Shown in pieces: positions 1 through 7,792 of a DNA stretch of 18,625 nt. Made by a program: the position numbers and the translations under genes. Each line of letters opens with the position of its first letter. The first letter of the stretch is position 1. This stretch comes from an uncultured Lachnospiraceae bacterium (lineage in GTDB: Bacteria; Bacillota; Clostridia; Lachnospirales; Lachnospiraceae). The stretch spans positions 1-18,625 of the forward strand of contig CAJUDQ010000052.1 in the NCBI GenBank assembly GCA_910585215.1. Reading direction: 5' to 3'. The notes beneath the pieces are model-generated. The model was not told where the DNA came from and made no database searches. It was given only the letters and a program-made list of their open reading frames with translations.

Positions 1-320
1 GAAACAATAAAATACAAGAGGGGATTTACAAAATGGAAAGTTTAGAATCTTATATAACACTGCGGACAGATAAAACATTTCATTTTGTACCGTTTGCATC
101 AGGTTATTCAATGCATGGGGATTATAGCGTAGAAAATGGCATATTGACATTGCATTCTCAATCAGGAGAGTATGAATTTTATATAAAAAATAACAAAATT
201 ATTTTTAAAGAAGAAAATAATTTAAGTGATTGGGGAGGAGCTGCTTTAAGTGATTGGGGGATAGACCCAGGAAGTGAATTTGTAAAAGCAGAGGGATATT
301 TTGATGAAGAGATAGAGTAG
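1..320 (+). CDS. 5'-truncated tandem paralogue of the small membrane-anchored protein at 828
   Basis: The reading frame is open from the left edge (first complete codon at 3) and ends at the TAG at 318-320. The codons before the ATG at 33 encode N-N-K-I-Q-E-G-I-Y-K, matching the residues before the same Met in the paralogue at 828-1235, so the true start lies outside the window and the ATG at 33 is internal. The two proteins are close to identical over the last 100 residues. This copy has a small insertion that repeats L-S-D-W-G (LSDWGGAALSDWG against LSDWGTDLSNWG). The body alternates short polar and hydrophobic stretches with Gly and Tyr (GDYSVENGILTL, YEFYIKNNKIIF), suggesting a small beta-rich domain outside the membrane. 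I do not recognise the family. No function is assigned. Confidence 0.75.
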   Translation, partial: NNKIQEGIYKMESLESYITLRTDKTFHFVPFASGYSMHGDYSVENGILTLHSQSGEYEFYIKNNKIIFKEENNLSDWGGAALSDWGIDPGSEFVKAEGYFDEEIE

Positions 321-321
321 T

Positions 322-534
322 GTGGATATTGATTATTATGAAAAATCTGTTGCGCATTGTCTGGCTACATGTTTAAAGTCGGGAATTGTATGGGCTAGTG
401 ATGGGACAGTTGAATCTAAAAAACAAAATCATATATTTTCACATAATACAGTATATTATATGTTACAAAATGATAAAATATTTCAAGATTTATGTAACAA
501 AAAGGGTAGTGCAGGAAGAGATAGTTATGCTTAA
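322..534 (+). CDS. doubtful small hypothetical ORF, possibly a gene remnant
   Basis: A 70-residue frame starting with GTG one base after the stop of the preceding gene. There is no clear Shine-Dalgarno sequence; only weak AGAGATAGAG purines lie upstream. The product has no signal peptide, membrane segment or motif that I recognise. It has three Cys and a mixed polar composition (DIDYYEKSVAHCLATCLKSG at the start). Its place between two tandem paralogues and its abrupt end suggest either a small hypothetical protein translationally coupled to the upstream gene or the leftover 5' end of a longer gene. The paralogue at 828-1235 is not followed by a similar ORF. Low confidence that it is translated. 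Confidence 0.3.
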   Translation: MDIDYYEKSVAHCLATCLKSGIVWASDGTVESKKQNHIFSHNTVYYMLQNDKIFQDLCNKKGSAGRDSYA

Positions 535-666
535 ATGGATTATTCAAAAATAAAGGGGAAGGCAACTTATTTTTAAATTACAAAGTTAACTACAACAGTG
601 ATTCATAATTTATATCGAAATAATATTTATAAAAATTATAAGTAAAATTTTTTGATAAATAGTCAT

Positions 667-740
667 AAATTTTCTTCTCCTAAAGTTGTAAAATGTGTTA
701 ATGTTGTCATTTGCATTTTACTACTTTAGAGAGAAAATTT
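667..740. repeat. long imperfect inverted repeat in the AT-rich gap 535-827
   Basis: Arms at 680-695 (CTAAAGTTGTAAAATG) and 714-729 (CATTTTACTACTTTAG) pair with one mismatch. They extend outward, with small bulges, to AAATTTTC at 667-674 and GAAAATTT at 733-740, giving a stem of about 25 bp around an 18-nt loop. It has no T-run placed like a standard terminator. It could be a transcript-end structure, a small structured RNA or a MITE-like remnant; I see no target-site duplication that would settle this. The rest of 535-827 is very AT-rich and I see no gene in it. Confidence 0.6.
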
Positions 741-827
741 ATTTAAAATAAGTAAAAAAATGTATTAAAATCAATAGATTTAAGTATTTGTTAAACTCCT
801 AAATCTATTATAATAAAGGAGGACTAT

Positions 828-1235
828 ATGAAAGTGAAAAAAAGTTTCGTGTTTTATTTAGTAATATTTTTTTGCATTTGCGGTATCGGCCTTGTTTTCA
901 TATTTGGTTTCAAGGGAAATAATAAGATACAAGAGGGTATTTACAAAATGGAAAGTTTAGAATCTTATATAACGCTGCGGGCAGATAAAACATTTCATTT
1001 TATACTGCATATTGCAGCAGGTCATTCGTTATATGGGGATTATAGTGTGAAAAATGGTATATTGACATTGTATTCTCAATCAGGAGACTATGAATTTTAT
1101 ATAAAAAATAACAAAATTATTTTTAAAGAAGAAAATAATTTAAGTGATTGGGGAACTGATTTAAGTAATTGGGGGATAGACCCAGGAAGTGAATTTGTAA
1201 AAACAGAAGGATATTTTGATGAAGATATAGAGTAG
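828..1235 (+). CDS. small membrane-anchored hypothetical protein (intact paralogue)
   Basis: 135 residues, with ATG preceded by a strong AAAGGAGG at 816-823. Residues about 6-28 form one hydrophobic segment after a basic start (MKVKK), so the protein is probably an N-in, single-pass membrane protein or carries an uncleaved signal anchor; a Cys-rich stretch FFCICG is not a convincing lipobox. The remainder looks like a compact beta-rich extracytoplasmic domain (GIYKMESLESYITL, GDYSVKNGILTL, GSEFVKTEGYFDEDIE). It is nearly identical in its body to the truncated gene at 1-320, so the pair is a recent tandem duplication. I do not recognise the family. Tandem small paralogues with decayed ORFs between them are common in immunity-gene arrays of toxin loci, but no toxin is visible here, so this is only a possibility. 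The gap 1236-1485 shows no convincing gene. Confidence 0.75.
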   Translation: MKVKKSFVFYLVIFFCICGIGLVFIFGFKGNNKIQEGIYKMESLESYITLRADKTFHFILHIAAGHSLYGDYSVKNGILTLYSQSGDYEFYIKNNKIIFKEENNLSDWGTDLSNWGIDPGSEFVKTEGYFDEDIE

Positions 1236-1402
1236 TCAGGATTGTTTGTGATACTACTTTGGTGGTTGATTTGAACAGAAAACTTGGGAATGGTTTATTA
1301 AGTATAAAAAACGGAATGCTTTTGATGAAAGTAATGGGGCTATCTGTGTAGTGACAATTTTGTACAATTTCCAATAATGTAAGATTATCAGAAAAATTTA
1401 TA

Positions 1403-1431
1403 TTGCTTTTTCCATACAACAAATGTAAAAT
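1403..1431 (+). promoter_or_regulatory. candidate sigma-A promoter for the nucleotidyltransferase operon
   Basis: TTGCTT at 1403-1408 and TAAAAT at 1426-1431 are 17 bp apart. The predicted start near 1438 leaves a leader of about 48 nt before the GTG at 1486. Both hexamers deviate from consensus and the region is AT-rich, so this is only a reasonable candidate. Confidence 0.4.
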
Positions 1432-1485
1432 ATAGATAGACAATTATAATCAGGTATGGAAATATGAAGATGAGGAGGAACAGAT

Positions 1486-2679
1486 GTGGAGGAGAGATTT
1501 ACAGAGGAGAATTACCTGCTGCAGCTCCTTTCAGAATCATTAAAAAAGAAAGACGAACATACACAGACAATTTTACACAATGAAACACTGGATTGGGACA
1601 AATTTTTAACTGTGGCGGAAAATCATGCAGTTTTGTCACTTTTATATGACAGGCTTATGGAAGAGGCTCTTTCAGAGGAAAATAGAAAGCGAACAGAAAG
1701 AGTGAGCAGACGTGTTGTACAGCAAAGCTATCATTTATTGTTTTTCAGTCGTTATGTCATAGAGCTTTTGCAGCAGCAGGGAATACAGGTAGTACTTTTA
1801 AAGGGCCCCGCCATTTCCTGTTATTATCCTGTTCCGGAGCTTCGCAAATCTGGTGATGTGGACCTTTTGCTTCTGGACAAGGATAAGCTTGCGCAGGCGG
1901 GGAAAATTTTTAAAGAGGCGGGCTTTTGTGTGGAAAAAAAGCAGATTACCAATCATCATCTTGCAGTGGAGACCCCACAGGGTATAGAAATAGAGCTGCA
2001 TACCATGCTGGCGGAGCCGTTTGAAAATGACGAAATTAACCGTTATCTGGAACAGACAGCACTGGAAATGAAGTATCATGTACAGGAAAAGGACATTATG
2101 GGAATAAGGCTTCCGGTTTTGTCAGATGCATACAATGCCTATTATTTATTGATTCATATGCTGCAGCATTTTCTGAGGGAAGGTTTTGGGTTGAAGCTTT
2201 TATGTGACTGGGTGGTTTTCTGGAACAGCAACATATCAGAGGAAGAAGTGCAGGGATATCAAAAACTGATAAAAGAAAGCCGGTTAGAGGGGTTTTCCAG
2301 AATGATTACTTCTCTCTGTATTCATTTTCTCGGGTTGAAGGATATTGGACTTTGCAGTCTTTTGCCAAAGGAGACCAGTCGGGAATTTATGAAAGATATT
2401 CTTGAAGCGGAGGAGTTTGGAAAATCAAACAGAGAACGTATGCTTGTTCTTCAGGGAACGGGCATTTCTGATTATATGCGGGAATTTCAGCATCAAATGC
2501 ATCTGAATTATCCAAATGCAGGAAAAATATGGATATTATGGCCATTGTTGTGGATTGCGACACTGATACGGTTTTTGTACAATAACCGCAAAATACGAAA
2601 AACCTCGTCGATTAAGATTTTCAGACAGGCAGAAAAACGAAGCTGGATGTTAAAGCAGCTGAAGCTGTTTCAAAAATAA
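1486..2679 (+). CDS. nucleotidyltransferase-fold protein, NTP_transf_5 family (PF14907 type)
   Basis: 397 residues from a GTG start; AGGAGG lies 6-7 nt upstream, and the nearby ATG at 1484 is in another frame. The family signature is visible around residues 104-130: LLKGPAI, then Y..P..R, then GDVDLLL. Lys106-Gly107, Arg120 and the GDVD aspartates 124 and 126 are the expected nucleotide and metal-binding positions of a minimal nucleotidyltransferase fold. A C-terminal hydrophobic stretch (about 345-360) followed by a basic tail may attach it to the membrane. The family is poorly characterised. Members co-occur with PqqD proteins and HPr-kinase-like proteins, for example the paeninodin lasso cluster with its kinase PadeK, and the same partners occur here at 8906 and 13850. 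The substrate is unknown; the precursor-like proteins of this locus are an inferred candidate. Its stop overlaps the next start by one base (TAATG), so the two are coupled. Confidence 0.8.
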   Translation: MEERFTEENYLLQLLSESLKKKDEHTQTILHNETLDWDKFLTVAENHAVLSLLYDRLMEEALSEENRKRTERVSRRVVQQSYHLLFFSRYVIELLQQQGIQVVLLKGPAISCYYPVPELRKSGDVDLLLLDKDKLAQAGKIFKEAGFCVEKKQITNHHLAVETPQGIEIELHTMLAEPFENDEINRYLEQTALEMKYHVQEKDIMGIRLPVLSDAYNAYYLLIHMLQHFLREGFGLKLLCDWVVFWNSNISEEEVQGYQKLIKESRLEGFSRMITSLCIHFLGLKDIGLCSLLPKETSREFMKDILEAEEFGKSNRERMLVLQGTGISDYMREFQHQMHLNYPNAGKIWILWPLLWIATLIRFLYNNRKIRKTSSIKIFRQAEKRSWMLKQLKLFQK

Positions 2680-3926
2680 TGGAAAAGGAATTACTTTTTA
2701 TGAATGTTTTAAATAATACAACAGACGCCTGCATTGACTGTTCTGATAAAACAATTTTAGTTACAGGAGCAGCCGGATTTATCGGATATTATCTATGCCG
2801 TGCCATTCTTTTGCAGAATCAGACAGTCAGGGTCGTGGGTTTTGACAATTTAAATGATTATTATGATGTCACCCTGAAAGAAGAGAGGTTAAGACTTTTA
2901 AGAGAAGCGGCAAAAACGGAAGAAGAGAAAGGAGAAATGGCAGAAGGAAATACAACAAGGAATAATGACAAAAAGAGTGATGACAAAAGGAATGATAACA
3001 AAAGGAATGATAACAAAAGGAATGATGACAAAAGGAATGATGATAAAAGGTTTTTCTTTGTAAAGGGAAATCTTCAGGACAGTGCGGCTGTACAAAAAGT
3101 ATTTTCAGATTATCAGCCGGATATTGTAGTTCATCTGGCAGCACAGGCAGGTGTCAGGTATTCTGTAACAAATCCCGAGGTTTATATGGAAACAAATCTG
3201 ATGGGATTTTTTTATATGCTGGAGGCATGTCGACACTCTTATGACAATGGAAAGAAAGGAGTGGAGCATTTTATTTATGCGAGTTCTTCCAGTGTTTATG
3301 GTACAAATAAGAAGGTTCCATATTCCACAGAGGACAAGGCAGACCATCCGGCGAGTCTGTACGCTGCGACAAAGAAAGCGGACGAACTGCTGGCATACAC
3401 TTACAGCAGACTTTACAAAATTCCGGTGACAGGACTTCGCTTTTTTACTGTTTATGGCCCTCTTGGAAGGCCGGATATGGCTTATTTTGGATTTACTAAT
3501 AAGCTGGTAAGAGGTGAAAAGATTCAGTTATTTAATTATGGAGATATGTATCGGGATTTTACCTATATTGATGATATTATTACCGGAACATTGAAGGTGT
3601 TGAAAAAGCCTCCAAAGAAAAGTGAAGACGGAGCATGTGCAAAAATTTACAATATTGGCGGAAGCAGGCCGGAAAGCCTGAAAAATTTTGTCAAAACGCT
3701 GGAAAGCTGTCTTCTGGCGGAAAATATTATTCAAAAACCGGCAGAAATAGAACTGCTGCCCATGCAACAGGGAGATGTTTATCAGACATTTGCAGATGTG
3801 ACAGAGCTTGAGAAGGATTTTGGCTTTCGACCGGAGATTACGCTTGAAGAAGGACTTGCCCGATATGCCAGATGGTATCGAACTTACTATCTTGAAAAAG
3901 GACAGGATACGAAAAGAAGTCTGTAA
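2679..3926 (+). CDS. NAD-dependent epimerase, UDP-glucuronate 4-epimerase-like, with a repeat insertion
   Basis: 415 residues, extended SDR family. The Rossmann NAD motif GAAGFIG is at residues 30-36, the acidic cofactor residue lies in GFDNLNDYY (54-62), and the catalytic set is Ser in ASSSSVYG (201-208) with Tyr228 and Lys232 (YAATK). The wording GFDNLNDYYD and FFTVYGPLGRPDMA is typical of UDP-glucuronate 4-epimerases, so the likely product is UDP-galacturonate for a surface glycan; the exact sugar is inferred. Family members are usually about 340 residues. The extra length comes from roughly 20 N-terminal residues and a Lys/Asp/Asn/Arg-rich insertion (about residues 80-124) containing a 5-residue repeat, placed before the strand FFFVKGNL. 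The start overlaps the upstream stop. It was probably cotranscribed with the nucleotidyltransferase. Confidence 0.88.
   Translation: MEKELLFMNVLNNTTDACIDCSDKTILVTGAAGFIGYYLCRAILLQNQTVRVVGFDNLNDYYDVTLKEERLRLLREAAKTEEEKGEMAEGNTTRNNDKKSDDKRNDNKRNDNKRNDDKRNDDKRFFFVKGNLQDSAAVQKVFSDYQPDIVVHLAAQAGVRYSVTNPEVYMETNLMGFFYMLEACRHSYDNGKKGVEHFIYASSSSVYGTNKKVPYSTEDKADHPASLYAATKKADELLAYTYSRLYKIPVTGLRFFTVYGPLGRPDMAYFGFTNKLVRGEKIQLFNYGDMYRDFTYIDDIITGTLKVLKKPPKKSEDGACAKIYNIGGSRPESLKNFVKTLESCLLAENIIQKPAEIELLPMQQGDVYQTFADVTELEKDFGFRPEITLEEGLARYARWYRTYYLEKGQDTKRSL
2979..3050 (+). repeat. in-frame 15-bp tandem repeat inside the epimerase gene
   Basis: Four full units of GAT(G/A)ACAAAAGGAAT and a partial fifth encode D-(D/N)-K-R-N repeats (residues 101-124), with a degenerate unit just before. 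The unit length is a multiple of three, so copy-number change keeps the frame. Period and sequence are read directly. Confidence 0.9.
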
Positions 3927-4001
3927 AAGACAGTCAAACTGCAAAAAAGGAAATGTTTTTTCGCCTGTGCGTAAATGAAACGAAAGGAATGAGCTGCTTT
4001 T

Positions 4002-5096
4002 ATGAAAAAGATATGTTTTTTTTCAGGGGATATCACAAGAAACGGCGGAACAGAGAAGGTTTCAATTTTAATTGCAAATGAACTGAAAAGACAGGGAAAG
4101 TATGAAATTTTTTTTCTGAGCCTGACCGAGCAGAAAAATCAGCCGTTTTTTTCGCTGGAGCAGGGGATTAAACGTTTTTCTCTTGGAGATAAATGGATTC
4201 AGCCCGGACCTGCATATTTGCCGGTTATCCATAAATTGCGACGGTTTTTAAAAGAACAGAAAATAGACATACTGATAGATATTGATATTGTACTGGATAT
4301 TCTCTCACTTCCCGCTTCGAAAGGAATGAAAACAAAGGTAATTTCATGGGAGCATTTTAACTGTGAATATGAACAGTCTATCTTGTATAGACGTTTTATT
4401 TTGAAATATTCAGTAAAAAGAAGTGATTATATTATCACTTTGACAGAGGATGACAGGGTATGTTATTGTAATACGTTTGGAAGAAGCGAAAATATACGAG
4501 CAATTTATAATCCGATGGAGATTATACAATCAGAACCGACAGCACAATCACAGCAAGGCAAAAAGTATATTGTTACAGTGGGACGGCTGATTCAGCGCAA
4601 AGGGATAGATTATCTTGCCCGAATTGCAGTCCGTGTATTAAAAAAATATAAAGACTGGAGCTGGATTCTTCTGGGAGATGGAGAGGAGCGTACTTTTCTT
4701 GAGAAAGTCATTTCCGACAATCAACTGGAAAATCAGCTGATTTTGAAAGGCAATGTGACAAATGTAGCCGATTATCTTGTCAAAGCGGAAATATTTGTCA
4801 TGACTTCACGCGTGGAGGGACTTCCCATGTGTCTGCTGGAAGCAAAGGCAAACCATCTGCCCTGTATCAGCTTTTGTATTCGCACAGGGCCAAAGGAAAT
4901 CATTGAAGATGGAGTGAATGGATATCTGATTCCTCCATTTGACTGTGATATCATGACAGAAAAAATAGAACTTCTGATACAAAATGAAACATTAAGAAAA
5001 GAATTTTCTGAAAACGCCTGTCACAATATTGAAAAGTTTCAGATGACGCAGATTATAAAGAACTGGAATGAGGTGATAGAGCTGTTATGCGGTTAA
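4002..5096 (+). CDS. glycosyltransferase, GT4 type (GT-B fold)
   Basis: 364 residues. The N-terminal acceptor domain begins MKKICFFSGD with the GGTEKV glycine loop at 15-20. The C-terminal sugar-nucleotide domain shows VGRLIQRKGIDYL, a GDGEE turn, and the EX7E element with Glu272 and Glu280 in EGLPMCLLEA, followed by GPKEIIEDGVNGYL. These are standard landmarks of retaining GT4 enzymes such as those of capsule and exopolysaccharide assembly. No membrane segment is seen, so it should act at the cytoplasmic face on a lipid-linked acceptor. The start has an AAAGGA about 13 nt upstream, longer than usual. The end overlaps the flippase start by 10 bp, pointing to a common transcript and a shared pathway. 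Donor and acceptor cannot be read from the sequence. Confidence 0.88.
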   Translation: MKKICFFSGDITRNGGTEKVSILIANELKRQGKYEIFFLSLTEQKNQPFFSLEQGIKRFSLGDKWIQPGPAYLPVIHKLRRFLKEQKIDILIDIDIVLDILSLPASKGMKTKVISWEHFNCEYEQSILYRRFILKYSVKRSDYIITLTEDDRVCYCNTFGRSENIRAIYNPMEIIQSEPTAQSQQGKKYIVTVGRLIQRKGIDYLARIAVRVLKKYKDWSWILLGDGEERTFLEKVISDNQLENQLILKGNVTNVADYLVKAEIFVMTSRVEGLPMCLLEAKANHLPCISFCIRTGPKEIIEDGVNGYLIPPFDCDIMTEKIELLIQNETLRKEFSENACHNIEKFQMTQIIKNWNEVIELLCG

Positions 5097-6598
5097 AAAA
5101 TGTATTTCGAAACAGTTTTTTTAGTATGTTGTCGCAAATTGTTCTGATTGTTGTAGGATTTTTCAGCCAGAGAGTTATGAATCTTCGAATGGGAGAAGAA
5201 CTGGTTGGAATGAATGGTGTATTTTCCAATGTAATTGCCATATTATCTGTGTCTGAGCTTGGAATTTCTACTGCAGTCGTCTATCATTTATATAAAGCTC
5301 TGGCGGAAAAGAATGAGAGTGAAATTGCTGCTTTGATGAATTTGTATCGCAAAGCCTATTATATATTTGCAGCGGTTATTACAGCGCTTGGTATTGCAGT
5401 GCTTCCGGTTGTGCATTATTTTTTAAAGGAAAACAGCTTTACTCTTGGATATATCCGCATTGTATTTTTTTTATGGCTGGCAAGAACTGTTTTATCCTAC
5501 CTTCTGTCTTATCGACGTTCCATTTTAATTGCAGACCAGAGAGAATATATTGTCAGTATTGTCACACTGACAGCAAATGTATTAAATTATCTCTCGGTAA
5601 TCATAATTCTGGAGTTAATACAAAACTATATTCTGGTACTGCTGATAAACATTTTTGTAGAAGCTGTTTTAAACATCTGGATTTCATGTTATGTAAACAG
5701 AGCCTATCCATTTTTGAAAAAAATGTATAAAAAGCCTCTGCAAAAGCAGACAATTTCAAAAATCGCCGGAGATATCAAAAATATTTTCGTCACGCGTTTT
5801 TCTGCAAAGATTCTGCTGTCTACCGACAATTTAATTATTTCCGGCTTTATCAACGTAGCGACAGTTGGTCTGTATTCCAATTATTGCCTGATTACCAATT
5901 CTGTAATCAATGTTTTGGTTGCATTATCAAATGCGATACAGCCAAGTGTGGGAAATATGTTTATTGAGGGTGATAATGAAAAAAATTACAGAGTATTAAG
6001 ACAACTTACGTTTGTGTTTTTTCTGCTTGCGGGATTTGCAGCGGTCAGTCTGTTTTGCCTGATTACACCGTTTGTAACAGATTTGTGGCTTGGAGAAAAA
6101 TACAGAATGGATATGTTTATTACCATGTGGCTCGTAATGAATTGTTTTATTCAAATATTGGGTATGCCCTTATCTGTTATGATGGGGGTAACAGGACTCT
6201 TTCAAAAAGAAAGAAATCTTTCTGTCATTGCCGCTGCTGCCAATCTGGCAGTTTCACTGGCGCTTGTAAAGCCTTTTGGAGTATCGGGAGTGCTGGCTGG
6301 GACATTTGTATCCTATATCATACAGCTTCTTTTTCGTATTCGGGTATTTTTTTATGAGTATCTGAAAATGGACTGTAAAAAATATATTGCAGATTTGATA
6401 CAATATGGTGTGCTTTCCATATTGGAGATAGCAGGTATATATGTTATAACTGCAAATATCTACCAGCAGAAAAATATGTTGAGTTTTTTTGCAATTTTCT
6501 TTTTATGTATTTTCCTGCCAAATTTTATCAACAGTGTGATTTATATAAAAAGCTGGCGTTTTAAAAGTATTGTTTCTCTGATAAAAGGCATTAAATAA
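5087..6598 (+). CDS. polysaccharide flippase (Wzx-like, MOP superfamily)
   Basis: 503 residues, strongly hydrophobic throughout, with about 12-14 membrane segments. The opening pattern (N-terminal LKNVFRNSFFSMLSQIV, then FFSQRVMNLRMGEELVGMNG and LSVSELGISTAVVYHLY) and a central DNLIISGFINVATVGLYSNY are typical of oligosaccharide-unit translocases that move lipid-linked repeat units across the membrane. ATG has AGGTGAT 9 nt upstream, inside the 3' end of the glycosyltransferase gene. With the epimerase and glycosyltransferases it implies a lipid-linked glycan assembled inside and flipped outward. No polymerase (Wzy) or initiating phosphoglycosyltransferase is in the window; they may lie elsewhere. 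Alternatively the flipped unit could be used for protein glycosylation. Confidence 0.88.
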   Translation: MRLKNVFRNSFFSMLSQIVLIVVGFFSQRVMNLRMGEELVGMNGVFSNVIAILSVSELGISTAVVYHLYKALAEKNESEIAALMNLYRKAYYIFAAVITALGIAVLPVVHYFLKENSFTLGYIRIVFFLWLARTVLSYLLSYRRSILIADQREYIVSIVTLTANVLNYLSVIIILELIQNYILVLLINIFVEAVLNIWISCYVNRAYPFLKKMYKKPLQKQTISKIAGDIKNIFVTRFSAKILLSTDNLIISGFINVATVGLYSNYCLITNSVINVLVALSNAIQPSVGNMFIEGDNEKNYRVLRQLTFVFFLLAGFAAVSLFCLITPFVTDLWLGEKYRMDMFITMWLVMNCFIQILGMPLSVMMGVTGLFQKERNLSVIAAAANLAVSLALVKPFGVSGVLAGTFVSYIIQLLFRIRVFFYEYLKMDCKKYIADLIQYGVLSILEIAGIYVITANIYQQKNMLSFFAIFFLCIFLPNFINSVIYIKSWRFKSIVSLIKGIK

Positions 6599-6622
6599 AA
6601 CATATTTTAAATAGAGAGTATT

Positions 6623-7549
6623 TTAAATAAACTGCTTTTTCCAATGTTCGAAATCATAGAGGTCTAATATTTCCTCACTGTAAGGAAGAAATGGTTTTTT
6701 CAGAAAGCTTTTCAGTTTGTCAGCGGTAGTGCGGGTTATTTTATCCGGCAGAAGAAAAATATTATTTTCATTGTAAAAGTCATAGTTGACAATATCTTTA
6801 TTATTGGTAATGAGCTTTTTGGAAAAATAAATGGATTCCAGCACCCGCATAGTAAGAGCTGTCTGTCCTTTCTGATTAATATCCAGCAGAATACCACAGT
6901 GTTTCATGCTTTTGCAGTATTCAAAGTAGGACAGATTTTTGTCTGTCAGAATATCAGACAGGGCAGCACGATAAATTTTATTTTTTGAATCAGACAATAC
7001 ATGAATGTCACATGTCAGGCCACAGTTTTGAAAAAAACTGCATAGTTTTTGAATGTAGGCTGCTCGTCCTTTGTCATGTCCAATAAAGAAAATTTTATTC
7101 TGATGCTGTGGAGAATATGGCTGATAAAACTCTTTTGGATAAAAAATATGATTATATTGAAAGCCGTAAGTTTGACAACACCCTTTATCTGTTGAGTAAA
7201 TAGAGGCTTTATCTGTAAACAGCAAATGATTTTTCCGTTCTTTTGTAATAATATTCCAGAAGAACAGATATACCCTGCAATTTGGATTTATTTTGTGAAT
7301 ATAGGTTTCCATGCCTGCCTGATAGCCATAATCAAAAATAATTACCTGCTTTGCATCTTTGATATGATTTTTCCATTCGCCCCAAAACAGAGAGCAGTAT
7401 GGAATATGAAGAATATAGAGAGCTTTATAAATCAGATAGCGAAAGCTGCGTTCAGGAATACCAAAAGGCGAAAAGGTAATATCCTTATAAAATGGGAAAA
7501 AATACAGGTCTGGTTCCTGAAATATTAAAATTGTATCGTCCTTTTTCAA
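6623..7549 (-). CDS. glycosyltransferase-like protein, GT1/CgeB-like
   Basis: 308 residues, converging on the flippase gene with a 24-bp gap. I chose the TTG start at 7549: GGAG lies 8 nt upstream, while the ATG seven bases earlier is in another frame and stops after three codons. The N-terminal half carries hydrophobic strands of a Rossmann type (KQVIIFDYGYQ, CRVYLFFWNII, KIFFIGHDKGR). The C-terminal region LTMRVLESIYFSKKLITNNKDI resembles the donor-site end of glycosyltransferases that are often annotated as lipopolysaccharide-core-like or CgeB-like. No signal peptide is seen. No metal-binding DxD motif is obvious, as expected for GT-B proteins. Its placement suggests a role in the same surface glycan or in side-branch addition. 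Donor unknown. Confidence 0.6.
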   Translation of the reverse strand: MKKDDTILIFQEPDLYFFPFYKDITFSPFGIPERSFRYLIYKALYILHIPYCSLFWGEWKNHIKDAKQVIIFDYGYQAGMETYIHKINPNCRVYLFFWNIITKERKNHLLFTDKASIYSTDKGCCQTYGFQYNHIFYPKEFYQPYSPQHQNKIFFIGHDKGRAAYIQKLCSFFQNCGLTCDIHVLSDSKNKIYRAALSDILTDKNLSYFEYCKSMKHCGILLDINQKGQTALTMRVLESIYFSKKLITNNKDIVNYDFYNENNIFLLPDKITRTTADKLKSFLKKPFLPYSEEILDLYDFEHWKKQFI

Positions 7550-7663
7550 AAAATCATCTCCAATCTGTTTATATTTATGGAACAGTCAGGGCGGGGCCGG
7601 CTCTATCTGTAAATTATAGATTAAATGTACCAGAAAATTGAAAAAAACGCAATCATTTATGAC

Positions 7664-7692
7664 TTGAAACAAACATTTTAATATGATACTAT
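7664..7692 (+). promoter_or_regulatory. extended -10 promoter for the GT2 gene and probably pqqD-RR-HK
   Basis: TTGAAA at 7664-7669 and TACTAT at 7687-7692 are 17 bp apart, with TG at 7684-7685 giving an extended -10 (TGnTACTAT). The predicted start is near 7699, leaving a leader of about 94 nt before the ATG at 7793. Confidence 0.6.
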
Positions 7693-7721
7693 TGCCAGTG
7701 ACATGATAAATTTGTGAGAAC

Positions 7722-7766
7722 ACAGCTTTATAAGAGCTGTATTATAAAAATACAGAGTAATTTTTT
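7722..7766 (+). promoter_or_regulatory. two mutually exclusive small hairpins in the GT2 leader
   Basis: ACAGCT (7722-7727) pairs with AGCTGT (7735-7740), while CTGTATT (7737-7743) pairs with AATACAG (7749-7755). The two stems share four bases, so only one can form. The second is followed five bases later by a run of six T (7761-7766). This resembles a weak attenuator, but stems are only 6-7 bp. Confidence 0.3.
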
Positions 7767-7792
7767 GTGAAATAAGAAAAGGAGGCCCGCGA

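Noticed and set aside
788..814. TTGTTA ... TATAAT before the gene at 828
   Set aside because: Spacing is 15 bp and the start would fall near 821, inside the ribosome site at 816-823, so it cannot serve this gene.
1236..1485. Possible gene remnant after the second paralogue (frame with VVDLNRKLGNGLLSIKN)
   Set aside because: Short, no start or ribosome site, and no family recognised.
2869..3144. Minus-strand frames rich in repeated H-H-S-F-C or V-I-I-P-F
   Set aside because: They are mirror products of the 15-bp repeat in the epimerase gene, without ribosome sites.
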